Shown piece by piece: positions 21,655 through 31,509 of a stretch of 64,000 nucleotides of DNA. This DNA comes from Pleurostoma richardsiae. Its lineage: Eukaryota; Ascomycota; Sordariomycetes; Calosphaeriales; Pleurostomataceae. The notes beneath the pieces were generated by a model. The model made no database searches. It was not told the origin of the DNA and worked only from the letters and a program-made list of their open reading frames with translations. The DNA lies in the NCBI GenBank assembly GCA_030052745.1, contig JANBVO010000031.1, positions 186,001 through 250,000 on the forward strand. Direction: 5' to 3'. The translations under genes were made by a program, and so were the position numbers. Each line of letters starts with the position of its first letter. Position 1 is the stretch's first letter.

Positions 21655-23394
21655 TCAAGAGCCATCGCTCTCTCCTCCTGTCCAGCGTCGTGACAGTGGA
21701 CAATACTCTCTGTTAATAGTCTCCAACACGCCATCATCGCGCCTTCGGCTGCCTGTCAATACGACTTTCTCTGATGGGTCCTTTGGAAGCAAGACCTGGA
21801 CTTCGTGCAGTCTTCGTGCCTCGGGCAACACATCGTCACAATGAGCGACATCCTTGTAGAAGTCCCCCTCTTCGACCGCAATCACTTCTTTCGCTACAGC
21901 TGCTACCAGCCTGGCATCCCAGATGCCTTCCTTGTGCGGGCCGATGTCGAGCATCCTCGTGACGCGTGTCCTGACTGTATGGTTACGACACTTGAGAGCC
22001 GTGTAGTACAGCGGTGGCAGCCAGCCGATATCAGACGTGGAGCCGGTCATCTCCGGGCCGTGGGCCAGGCCCTCATCCATGCGCAGCACGAGCGGGGCCA
22101 GGTTCCTGGCCAGATCGAGCATATGTGTTACTATCGAGGTAAATCTGGGCAGATGCGAGTCAAAAACCGACTCGGTGGTCCGTAGACACGTGTCGGCCAT
22201 GATACTAGTCATGGTGTAGTAGACGTGCAGCAGTTGATATGCGAGAGATTCTCGGGGGTTGAGCCGCACACACAGGCTCGTCTCAGAGGCCTTGTATGTC
22301 CTGAGCCACGATGAAGCTGCCGCCTGGAGGCGCCTCTGGTCTCGAAGGAGCTGTGAATGAGCTGGTCCTCCGTCGCAGTCTTCCAATCGGTGCTGTTCGG
22401 ATAGCTCGAGGACTTGGCTCAGTAGCAGGTCGAGGCATAGCCTTGCTTGCTCGACGGAATGGAATAAAGGGCCACTATTTCTGGGAACAGATACACAGGA
22501 CGCTAGGGAAAGTTGTTGAAAGTCCTGCTGAAAGAGGCCCGTGGCAACTTGCAGCCTGATGAAGGTCGCGATGATGCAGTCGTCGAGTCCTTTACGAGGC
22601 AGACTAGCGTCCACGCTCGAAGGACTCCTGTTCTCGAGAAGGAGCTTAAGCCCGTTCCGAAGGTGAGTGTTGCCGGCGTTGAAGTGCCCGCGCATGTATT
22701 CCATGAACGTGAATGCCAAGCATGCGATGAGGGCAACCTGCACGGACGCGCGGCTCTTAGAAGAGAAGAGAGGCAAGAGGTGGGTGATGGCTTTGCTGTA
22801 GTGCCGCAGTAGGAACTGTTCCTGCTCATCGGGGAGGCTGTTATATGCCGTATGAGAAGTCTTGGCTCCGAGCATCTCCGTTTTGTGGGCAGCACTCAGA
22901 GCCAGGACGGCATGCAGCACCGCCGGCTCGTCTGCAGATGCTTGGAAGAGGAACGATCTCCAGAATGACGAGTAAAACGCTCCAGGAAGCTTCCGGCATG
23001 AGCGGTACGCAAACCAATCAACATAAACCTGCTCTTCTGCGCTTATTGCACTCGACGGCCGAAGCGCAAGCCGCAGGCAAGGAGTAACCGTTGAGGCTTT
23101 GGAATTTGGCATCGGGACGCGTTGGCCGTACTGGTTGCCTCCCCCGCCCCATATGCCGTAGCCGTCGCACACTCTCCCGGTGGAGATGCAACGCTGACAC
23201 GCGGGCCGGCCTTCATCACATTTAACACGGCGTATTCTGCTCACCGGGTGAGCCGAGCTTTCCTGCCAAATTGATCTCCTGTAGACTCACTTGCAGGTAC
23301 GACATCCGGTCTTAGCCCTTGTGGCCCCTGTACCCAACGACTTCCCGGCGTGTCTGCGCCGAGCTTGGACCCGCATATCAGTCGAGGCTCCCAT
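21655..23394 (-). CDS. Zn2Cys6 fungal transcription factor
   Basis: Two exons, 23394-23291 and 23236-21655, with a 54-nt intron that splits the zinc cluster; 561 residues. The join gives CRTCKIRRVKCDEG, then RPACQRCISTGRVC, a complete C-x2-C-x6-C-x6-C-x2-C-x6-C binuclear cluster. A short linker with GGGGNQYGQR follows, then a fungal-specific regulatory domain (PGAFYSSFWRSFLFQASADEP, then AVLHAVLALSAAHKTEM). The ATG at 23394 is the first one preceding the cluster; the upstream open frame has no ATG. It is a nuclear regulator, likely of local genes. CGG-containing palindromes in the two divergent promoters to its left are candidate sites. Confidence 0.88.
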
Positions 23395-23595
23395 CGCGTG
23401 TTGCTGGACGATGTTGCAAAGCCGAGAAATGGCGGCTTCAGTCGACGATGATGTCGAAATTGTTGTACTTCTGTACCTCTGAGGGATCAAGCTAAAATAT
23501 TGTAGTCAATTTTCATTGGCTGGCTCGACAAATCCGTGACATGATTGGTTCCTTTTGCTGCAGAACTGTGGAGACCTCACCGGCTGGTCGGCTCT

Positions 23596-23613
23596 CAGGT
23601 ACCGGGGTACCTG
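23596..23613. repeat. Inverted repeat CAGGTACC-GG-GGTACCTG
   Basis: Perfect 8-bp arms with a 2-bp spacer, 202 bp before the ATG of the Zn2Cys6 gene. It could be an autoregulatory or architectural site, or another example of the GGTACC-rich intergenic words of this genome. Confidence 0.5.
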
Positions 23614-23937
23614 ACTCCCTTCTAGCCTCTAGGACAGCAACGATGGGCGGCCCATCATAGCTATATCTCCTGCGTAGGATCCTGTCTGCTCTGGGATGTG
23701 TTCTAAAACTCAGCTTATGCCAGTCAGCACGTTTGGAAGACAGAGTTGGAGTTTAATGTCTGCGGCTTGTCTAGCGTTTCTCACATGTGATCGCCGTGAT
23801 ACGCGCTGGTTCATCGATGCTGCTCCCCCTTGAGGAGGTGCCGGTCTTTTCATCCGATGACGTGTCTGCGAGAACTCCGGTGACCAACCCATATCAACGA
23901 GTTTAATGGCCTTTTCTGTCGTAATTCATCAGCCTGA

Positions 23938-24004
23938 TAGCCGACTGGGTACTGCTCCGCATACTTGGTTGAGGATGGGGGTTCAACTCCCCTTGTGCGC
24001 TACC
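23938..24004 (+). other. tRNA-like / Pol III box-like segment
   Basis: TAGCCGACTGGG (A-box-like) at about 23938 and a perfect B-box word GGTTCAACTCC at 23980-23990 are spaced like tRNA internal promoters. A TTGTGCGCTACC word at 23993-24004 follows and also occurs, reversed, at 32503-32514. I cannot fold a full cloverleaf: the anticodon and acceptor stems do not pair. It may be a decayed tRNA or a SINE fragment. Confidence 0.3.
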
Positions 24005-24601
24005 AGAGGGGTGAGGCGCCGCCCCCCTGGCTGGGAAGGCTTCAACTCCAGCAAACCAGCTACCGTTGATCCATCGCTAAGGTACTGCTTTAGCCCCCTA
24101 GATGCGCTGCTTCAGTCCCTGAAGTTGACGCCTTAAACCTCCACCCAGGTTGTTCTCCTTTTTTTTGTCCTCCATATCTTTCCCAAATCCTCAACGGCAC
24201 CTACGTTTTCGGAAACGCGGTTGGCAGGGAACTAGGTGACCATATTTCGGGACAAACGATGTAGCTAGCGGGGAGTGAAACTTGCAGGAAGTGGACGAAC
24301 GCAACGCAGATATTTTGAGAATTCATTCGACTTCTATTACCACCTCGCCCTTTGCCAAGATTGTCGGCTTGACACCTGATTGACAGTCTCGCTCTCGTCG
24401 TGCCGTTTGACTTCGCTTCGAAGTTAGCTAGGGTGATGGCTCCCACATACAAACAAAGCGCCAGCAGTCAGCCAACTCGGCTTCCAAACATGAGGTTGTA
24501 GCGTCCGTTCGTACAGCCAGCCTCCTTCACCACGAAGCTCCCGCTGAGGTGTGCCATGTCCACCATGGCTTTCATGGAACATGCCTCCCAAGCGGTGCCC
24601 C

Positions 24602-25556
24602 TTACGCTGTGACATCATTCATCAGATAATCGCTTCCAGAGGAGGACGACTTGTTTCTCCGTGCCACTGCCCTATCCAGGTCGTCGACATAATAGATCAA
24701 GAGAATGGCCATCACGAGTGCCATCAGGACGGCGTCGAAAATATAGAGAAAGTACTCGTGGGAAATGATGTATCCAGCGTTTCCTTGTAAGTATTCGATG
24801 ACCCTGAAGATGCTCCGGATCAGGATGATGATGCTGACAGCATAGAGCACGATCAGATGCCTTCTCCAGGGGATAGTCCGCTCGGCGGCAGGTCTGGTTG
24901 GTTGTCGGGTTATTCGACTATCAAAGAGGATAGCCGAGACAATAAAAAAGCCGAAGAAGGCGATTTGCATGAACAAACCGACAATAATGACCTTCTCCCC
25001 GATGTTGAACATGTCCAGTGTCCCAGCTCCCTGAATGCCACCACCGCCGGCTTGTAGCGTGAAGGAGAAGAGGTCGCCGATAACGAAGACCTTCGTCAGC
25101 CATCTCACCGGAATGAGGGAGAGGTGTTCGGCGTGGAGTGCGCGGATGAGGCGACCGAGTACCATGTAAATTGATGCGGCGTAGAGGGCAGGCGCAACGA
25201 GGATAAGGATGGCTTGCATGACGAAGCCACCAATGGCAGTGTCATCGAAGTGCGACCATATTCGACCGCAGTAGCCCACGACTTCAACTAGAAAGACATT
25301 CGCGGTCAGTACACGGCCATCCACCAGAACGAAAGGTAGCTGCTGGCATACACAGGCCGCCGATAGTGAAAGCCATGAAATAGAGAGCACGGCTGCGAGA
25401 CATTCGCCACACATGGAGCGCTGTCAGGGCGCTGAATACGGCCACGAACACAATCGCTGCAGCCAGAGAGGGATTGTAGCGGTACAACTTGAACTCAAAT
25501 CCATCACCATCGGAGGCTTGAGATGCGGTATTTCCCCCAGAGGTGCTATTGTCCAT
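24602..25556 (-). CDS. RTA1-like seven-helix membrane protein
   Basis: Exons 25556-25352 and 25287-24602 with a 64-nt intron give 296 residues. The join reads FTIGGLFEVVGYCGRIWSH, the signature of the RTA1/RTM1 family. Seven hydrophobic helices follow, including ALYAASIYMVLGRLI, GDLFSFTLQAGGGG (also a family hallmark) and IRSIFRVIEYLQG. The family sits in the plasma or organelle membrane and is linked to lipid translocation and resistance to 7-aminocholesterol and other toxic compounds. The N-tail has Asn-Ser-Thr sites and the C-tail is polar with a Ser run. No clear link to neighbours apart from two flanking regulator genes. Confidence 0.92.
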
Positions 25557-26257
25557 TGCTTTTGCAGCAGGGAGGGCTGTTGTAGTAGAGTTCTGGTCAG
25601 CGTGACGGGTTCCAGACTTGGTCGTGGTGCCTTACGTGACAAAAAGGAAGAAAGAGAGCGAAACGGGAACTAAAGAGCGACATGACGAACCAAATGTTAC
25701 ACATAGGAAGAAGGAAAGACGCATTAAGAATGCCTGAATACTCGAGATCTAACGCGTCCAGCCTTATCGCAGTCAAATAGGGGCAATGCGAGTAATGTTA
25801 GCGTGGACACAGTCTACCTAGCCAACAAAGTGATGGCCATAAACGAGATGCTGTACGCGTACAAATACGAGCACTACTGGGGAAGGTCATTTTCCACCGC
25901 CAAGTGTCTATCCATGCACCTGATAAACCCAGAATGAATCTCTAGCATGGTTACTCGTCCACTGATTGCCAGGCATTGGAAAGACAGATTTGCGACGCAT
26001 CGAGGCACCTTCTCGATCTTCAGTATCGCTCAGGTGCTGGCCGCTTCTCGTATATTTCTTATCTCCCCATCTTGAATCCCGTCGCGGCGTTCCCAAACAC
26101 CCTGCAGCAGGCTGTGAGGGCGCCCTCGGGAGATCATCTCTCATAAACTCCTTCCAGAGGCTGTCCGGCGACGTTATACTTCCCAGCTACTAGTCTATGT
26201 GTGGGCTCCAGAGGTTTACAGAAATACATCGTGACTGATTCAATCGAGGTGCCAGTA
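25557..26257. other. Intergenic region
   Basis: 701 bp between the RTA1 gene promoter and the 3' end of the next regulator. I see no gene or repeat. Confidence 0.5.
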
Positions 26258-27642
26258 TTACATCCCGTCTCGATGTAGCCCGACGACCTGAATCGGCCAC
26301 TCTATCCGCGGCCTCCAGTATGGCCCCAAGGACTCGTCTACAGCACCCACAATCTTCCGTCCCCATCCTTCCGCCCACCAAAAGCCATCCAACTGGTGGA
26401 CTAGAGCGCCGAAATATGCAAACAAGATCAGGGCAGGCGGCTGCCGCTGCCACAGTAGCTCGAGATACGCATCAGGGATGATGTGAAGCCAGATGAATGG
26501 GCCAGCCCAGTAGATCCTTGAATCGGACATTGCGTGATCACCCATCCACTGCAATGTCTGACGAAGGCAATATAGCGTCTTGCTGTAGGCCTCCTTGCGG
26601 TTGACGTCCCCATAGTCGGAGTCCCAGATATTCTTCAACGCAACCAGTCGTTCGTCATCTTCATTGGGGTTTTTGTCGGGGTCCAGGATCTCCCAGTCTC
26701 CAATCTCGAGGAATGCTTTCAGCGGACCTCGAGAAACGTACTCATAAGCAGGACTGAGGACCGCACCGCACCCCCGGACCATGCTGATCCACTTCGCATC
26801 CAGTACTTCGAGGTCCCTTGGCGGTGGCTTGGGCGCCGAGACCACATCGTCCCTGCTTGTCACTGCAAAGATGTAGAACATGATGATGATCGACGTAGCG
26901 AACATGGCGTCGCAGTTCCGCTCATTGATGTCCGCCATCGCTTCCCTGAATCCCCTGATAGCTTCATCGTAGTGGCCTGCAGCGTCAATATGAAGGTCTC
27001 GACTGGAAGTCGGCGTAAGGTATGCCATGTGCAGAGCCGCGATGGCAAGAATGCCGTGCATGAGATAAGAGTGCTGAAAAGCGATTCTCGGCACGACAAT
27101 GGTCCATACATGATGGGTCCAAGTAGCAGCAGACAGGGTGATGGTTGTGGACGTCGACCAGTGGTGTAAGAGTGCAAGGTCTTTCATATCAAAGAAGACT
27201 CCCGAAGCACAGGCGCCATACCCTGGCGTACCCGGGTTGGAGGGTGAGATTGCATCATGGCGATGGGCAGTGGTGAGGTTTATGTCTGGGTAGACGCATG
27301 ACGTGCCCTGCCGCTTGCAGTTGAAACAAGTTGGCTTCTCCTCATTGCACTATAGCCAAACGTTAATGAGGACCTAGCATTTGAGCAGACCAAGGCTAGC
27401 TGATGGAGCCCTCATCAAGCCATTTCACTATAGGTGTGAATTCATACCTTCACACGCCGCTCTTTACATCTTCGACAGCCCGAACGAGACTTCCGATGTG
27501 GTTTGCGGCTTCTTTTCGCGTGCGCCCCGGGCAGATCTGCCGAGACTCCCGCGCTAGTCATCTCCTGTGCTGACGGGGACATGATGGCCTGGTGGTAGCA
27601 AATACGATGAAACGAGGGAATTCGAGACTCAAGTAGGGACAT
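26258..27642 (-). CDS. Zn2Cys6 fungal transcription factor
   Basis: Exons 27642-27448 and 27349-26258, with a 98-nt intron, give 428 residues. The intron again cuts the zinc cluster: the join yields GCRRCKERRVKCNEEKPTC, then FNCKRQGTSC, a full binuclear cluster at about residues 55-82. A basic stretch (KRSRKPHRKSRS) lies just before it. The rest is a fungal regulatory domain of the shorter type, with the segment ALLHHWSTSTTITLSAATW, then HGILAIAALHMAYL, similar to sterol-uptake-like (Upc2-type) regulators. The first ATG of the frame is at 27642; an alternative is the ATG 20 codons later. It probably acts in the nucleus. The neighbouring RTA1 and TENA genes are possible but unproven targets. 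Confidence 0.88.
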
Positions 27643-28474
27643 TGGGGGTAACGACTCAACTAGAAGCAAAGGGCGAGTCAGCTTATGTTCCTCTCGTATT
27701 TCCCTCGTATTTGCTTCGTAACCTGTGCTCGTATACTCGTAACTGTCCGGCAGCTACCCGCGAGCACTAACCAAAAAAGACCTTAGTCCGAGTCACCGAC
27801 ATCCACCATTTTCGCCCCTGACTCCATCGACATTCTCGGATAAAGCTATTCGCCTGAAACGCTGTGTTGTAAGTACCTTGGGTGGCATGAAGCGCAGCCT
27901 CTATATAGGGATAATGTTATAGTGAGCTTGCGCATTCAATATCGAAGAAGTCGTGGTTGAGGGTATTGAAGTTGTCGAAACACCCGGAGGCTCTCGAGTA
28001 TCCGACGGCTTTGGATGACATGTTGCCTAGCAGGTCCAGTACGGTGGACTCTGCAGTGTAGAAACACTTCCACTGCTATCATACAGCACAGGTCTACCCA
28101 GCCACATCCAGGCTCAGTTTGTGAAACAGTTATTCAGATCGCATTGCCGTAATCGACTTGGTCGACAATGCTGGTTCCATTGGTGGACAAGGCGTACTCG
28201 TCAAAAGGGACCGTCAAGAACATAAGGTACCTACCATGCCACCTGTTTGCCGGTGGGCAGAATCCCAAGGAGAGCAAGCTCATCTATTATCTTAACTAGG
28301 ACAGACAGAGAGCTTATTGTAATGGGTCTGCGTATGTGGAAGGGGGACACTATTTGCCGCCCGCTGGAGAAGCCGTAGCTTTCTTGATTCGCGATACAGA
28401 AGCTGCGAGCCGTCGCTGGAACGTGGCGAACAATCATGCCCGGACAGGCTCTGCAGCCACTGAACAAGGGTGCT
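27643..28474. other. Intergenic region
   Basis: 832 bp with no supported gene; somewhat AT-rich around 27680-27960. Confidence 0.5.
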
Positions 28475-29317
28475 TCAATCGAGACTCGGCCAAAATGCTG
28501 ACTCGGCCGCCAGGAGATCAATCCAGAGCCTCTCCGTCCGCTGCACAAATGATCCCTTGGCGCCATCGCCCATTCTCCCCAGTGTATCCGCCACCGCTCT
28601 GTCAATCACGCCCGTGAGCCGTTCGACAAAATCAGCGAAATCATTGTTGCTCCAGTTGGGAATAAACTCATCCCTCAAGGCTCCCCCATCTACATCCTTT
28701 GCCCCTTCAGTGACGGCTTCTTGGTGAGACCTGGCCCACCGCCACGCCTCCAAGTACACCTTCTCCGTGCCCCAAAAGACCACAGCGGCCTCTAGCCACG
28801 GAAGCGGCGCCGTTCTGTCTACGGTACCGGCGGGGTGGAGCGAGCCGAACAGGCGCTCGAACATGACGAGTCCGGGCAACTTCGCCGTCCCCGGCACGCG
28901 CGGATCCTCCCGCCCTCCCTCCGTCATGGCCGTAGTCTCCAGGTCGACCGCGAGGCCATACCGCTTTGCGACGTCAATAAATAGGCGTTCCTCTCGCCGG
29001 AGGGCGACCAGGGACTCCAACAGCCAGTCGACAAGCAGCGTCTCGGATGCATCGGATGCCTGCGTTGTCTGCGGGAGGTCGACGACGGCTAGAGTGCGCG
29101 CCGCGGCCTTGATGTAGGCGTGGATGTACAGCCGGTCATTAGCGAGCCATTTGCCTAGGATGTCTTTCTGCAAGCGACCCTCGCCGGCGGCTCGGAGGAA
29201 GGGCGACTGAGTGGCGGCCTCAAAGTCGCTCTCGCGGATGGAGAGGAGGTGCTTGGTCAATGACCACGCCGATTCTATTTTTGTCGTCATGCTGTCAGGA
29301 AGCATGGGCGCGATCAT
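28475..29317 (-). CDS. TENA/THI-4-like (heme-oxygenase-fold) protein
   Basis: A single exon from the ATG at 29317 gives 280 residues, all-helical in appearance. SPFLRAAGEGRLQKDILGKWLANDRLYI near the N-terminus and the late FWGTEKVYLEAWRWA segment with conserved aromatic and acidic residues match the TenA_E/THI-4 family. Bacterial and yeast members hydrolyse thiamine breakdown products in salvage, but many fungal homologues of this length are uncharacterised and lack the active-site Cys arrangement. An ATG eight codons later (MTTKIESAW) is an alternative start. It is divergent from the mannosyltransferase gene. Probably cytosolic; a thiamine role is not certain. Confidence 0.75.
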   Translation of the reverse strand: MIAPMLPDSMTTKIESAWSLTKHLLSIRESDFEAATQSPFLRAAGEGRLQKDILGKWLANDRLYIHAYIKAAARTLAVVDLPQTTQASDASETLLVDWLLESLVALRREERLFIDVAKRYGLAVDLETTAMTEGGREDPRVPGTAKLPGLVMFERLFGSLHPAGTVDRTAPLPWLEAAVVFWGTEKVYLEAWRWARSHQEAVTEGAKDVDGGALRDEFIPNWSNNDFADFVERLTGVIDRAVADTLGRMGDGAKGSFVQRTERLWIDLLAAESAFWPSLD

Positions 29318-29985
29318 CTATTGATTCTGATTGCTTTGTTTCTCAACACAAGAAGATCGGAGAAGGAGGAGGTTGGCCGATCACGAAGTCACCAAGGGCC
29401 ACCACGCGTTGCGCTGTCAGAAATGACGTGTTCGTCCCACAAGCATGATCCGCCCAGCAGCATGTGCGGAGTACAGGAGCCACAGATAGCACTATCCACC
29501 TTCTTATTGTCCCTCCTTACTGGCCTAACAAAGCTGCTATCTCGGGTCTCCTCCTCTGTAGCTTTTAGACTGCAACCGAGACTACTTTGCTCTTCGCTAC
29601 AGAGCTGAAAGGGACGCGCGGGATGGGGATGGGCCCGATTGCCGCTAGACGCCGTTGGGAGCTGTGGCTTGAAGCTGGGCAAGAAGTGGAAAGGATCGGC
29701 ACTGCCCCGCGTCCACCCCTAAACATTCTGCGGAGAGAAGATGGGCGATTATCACAAGATGGAGATCATCATGATAACGAAGCCGAGGTGAGACGCCCGG
29801 GGGCTAAAGCAGGCCGTGCTGACGACGATGGCGTCCCCGTCCGTACGGCAGATTTATCGTCCTTGCTCCTACTCCGTAGATGTTTCGTTCCAATTCCACA
29901 ACTTCCTTGCTACATGGAAGAAGAAACGCGATGATATGAATCAGAACATGATTGGCAGCATCTCCACGCCCCTCATAGAACCAAG
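29318..29985. other. Divergent intergenic region
   Basis: 668 bp between the TENA-like and mannosyltransferase start codons. I see no further gene or clear motif. Confidence 0.5.
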
Positions 29986-31509
29986 ATGACGCTTACTCGG
30001 AGATTGCGGGTTCTGCTGCTCGCCGTGATCACGGCCGTCCTTATCTACGCAACACAGGGGCACCCGAAGCTGCCCGAAGTGCGGCAATGGAAGCTCAACG
30101 ACGCTTCACGCCAGATTCAGCGGATCACCGAAATTCTCGGGGGAGAGTTCGCCGCAGCACAAAATGATGAAAAGCCGATCTCCGGCGACGTCGTGCCCGC
30201 ACCGACCGCCGCCAAACTCGTAGAAGACGCGCACAAGCTGCTCACTGCCGACGCTTTCCTACCGCATTTCTCGGCAGTGCTACAACTACCGGCGATCACG
30301 CTGGCGGAGGCAAAGAAGACTTGTTCCTGGGGCCCGGATGAGCATGTCAACTTCGAGTACGGCAGGTACGGGGACTGGGTCAGCAAGGATCGCTCCGAGA
30401 AAGAGTTGGAGTCCCGTCGGCAACAGTGGCACGATTTTGTCGAGAAGCAGATGATCCCTTGGTCCAAAGCGCAGGACGAATTTGAGGGGCGCGGTCTGGT
30501 CATCGTTGCTCGTAGCAGGGACACTATGATGGGAATTAAGGCCATTCTACGAGCCTTGCTGAGACTAGAGGCCAGCATTGCTGTCGAGATCAACTACTGG
30601 GGTGATGGGATGAATAAGACCAAAAAAGAAGAGCTCTCAGCGATATATCCGAACACATTCTTCAACGACTTGTCGAAAGAACACAATATCCTCCAGCTGA
30701 AGAAAGGCGATAACTTGGAGATCGATTCTCAGCTCAAAGTGGCGGCCGTGATCAATTCCCGATGGGCCGAGACCATCTTGGTCGACTCCGACAACGTCCC
30801 CACAATCGATCCTGGGGTCCTGTATGACTCGGAGGTATATAAGGAGCACGGTTCTATCTTCTGGCCCGACAGTGTGCGCACGCGGCCGCAGAATCCGGCT
30901 TGGGCCATCTTCAACACCCCTTGCCGCATGGACGAGTACGAACTGGATAGCAGTCAGCTACTGGTGGATAAAAGGCGGTACTTCTACCACCTGCAGCTCG
31001 CGGCATGGATGAACAATGAGCAGGGCAGCTACTACAACGAGTTCCTGCCCGGCGATAAAGACTTGTTCCGCTTCGCTTGGCACGCGCTCAGGACCAGGTA
31101 CGGGCGGCCGAAGAAGTGGCTGGCCACCGTCGGAACTGTCAATGACGGCTTCTTCTGCGGGCATTCATTTGCGCAGCACTACCCGGACGACGGCAGGATC
31201 GCGTTCCTGCACAGGGGCCCGGTCAAGACGCCAGACTTGAAAGTAATGAGGTGGAACAGGGACGAGCGGGGTGGATACTATCGGAACTACAAGCAGGCTG
31301 CGTCAGACGAGGATCTTGAGGCGAATGTCAATGTCACTATCAATTTCGACATGGCGGAGCACTATCCCGACCACTCGGTGGACTTCGAAGGAGCCCAATG
31401 CATGGACATGGCTGATGTAGAGCCAAGGGAGCTGGATGAGATTCTCCCTGACTTTGAGGAAGCCTTTAAGGGGATTGGGGGTTATTGGCAGTTAGATCCC
31501 TTGGAGTAG
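29986..31509 (+). CDS. Golgi mannosyltransferase, GT71 family (MNN1/MNN2-like)
   Basis: A single exon gives 507 residues. After a short basic N-tail (RRLR), one hydrophobic helix at about residues 8-22 makes a type II signal anchor, as expected for a Golgi glycosyltransferase. The catalytic core has GLVIVARSRDTMMGIKAI, then VEINYWGDG, then the DxD-type metal site in ILVDSDNVPTIDP, followed by GSIFWPD, all typical of MNN2-type alpha-mannosyltransferases. NKT, NTT-like and NVTINF sites may be glycosylated. It should add alpha-linked mannose to N- or O-glycans or cell-wall mannan from GDP-mannose. Which linkage it makes cannot be read from the sequence. Confidence 0.9.
   Translation: MTLTRRLRVLLLAVITAVLIYATQGHPKLPEVRQWKLNDASRQIQRITEILGGEFAAAQNDEKPISGDVVPAPTAAKLVEDAHKLLTADAFLPHFSAVLQLPAITLAEAKKTCSWGPDEHVNFEYGRYGDWVSKDRSEKELESRRQQWHDFVEKQMIPWSKAQDEFEGRGLVIVARSRDTMMGIKAILRALLRLEASIAVEINYWGDGMNKTKKEELSAIYPNTFFNDLSKEHNILQLKKGDNLEIDSQLKVAAVINSRWAETILVDSDNVPTIDPGVLYDSEVYKEHGSIFWPDSVRTRPQNPAWAIFNTPCRMDEYELDSSQLLVDKRRYFYHLQLAAWMNNEQGSYYNEFLPGDKDLFRFAWHALRTRYGRPKKWLATVGTVNDGFFCGHSFAQHYPDDGRIAFLHRGPVKTPDLKVMRWNRDERGGYYRNYKQAASDEDLEANVNVTINFDMAEHYPDHSVDFEGAQCMDMADVEPRELDEILPDFEEAFKGIGGYWQLDPLE

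Larger units (their letters stand above)
23395..24601. other. Intergenic region with inverted repeat and tRNA-like segment
   Basis: 1.2 kb with no protein gene. It contains an 18-bp inverted repeat at 23596-23613 and a segment with tRNA-like A- and B-box words at 23938-24004. Confidence 0.5.

Noticed and set aside
12600-26000. Secondary-metabolite cluster in the accessory region
   Set aside because: No polyketide synthase, peptide synthetase, terpene cyclase, P450 or methyltransferase is present, so a biosynthetic cluster is not supported inside this window.
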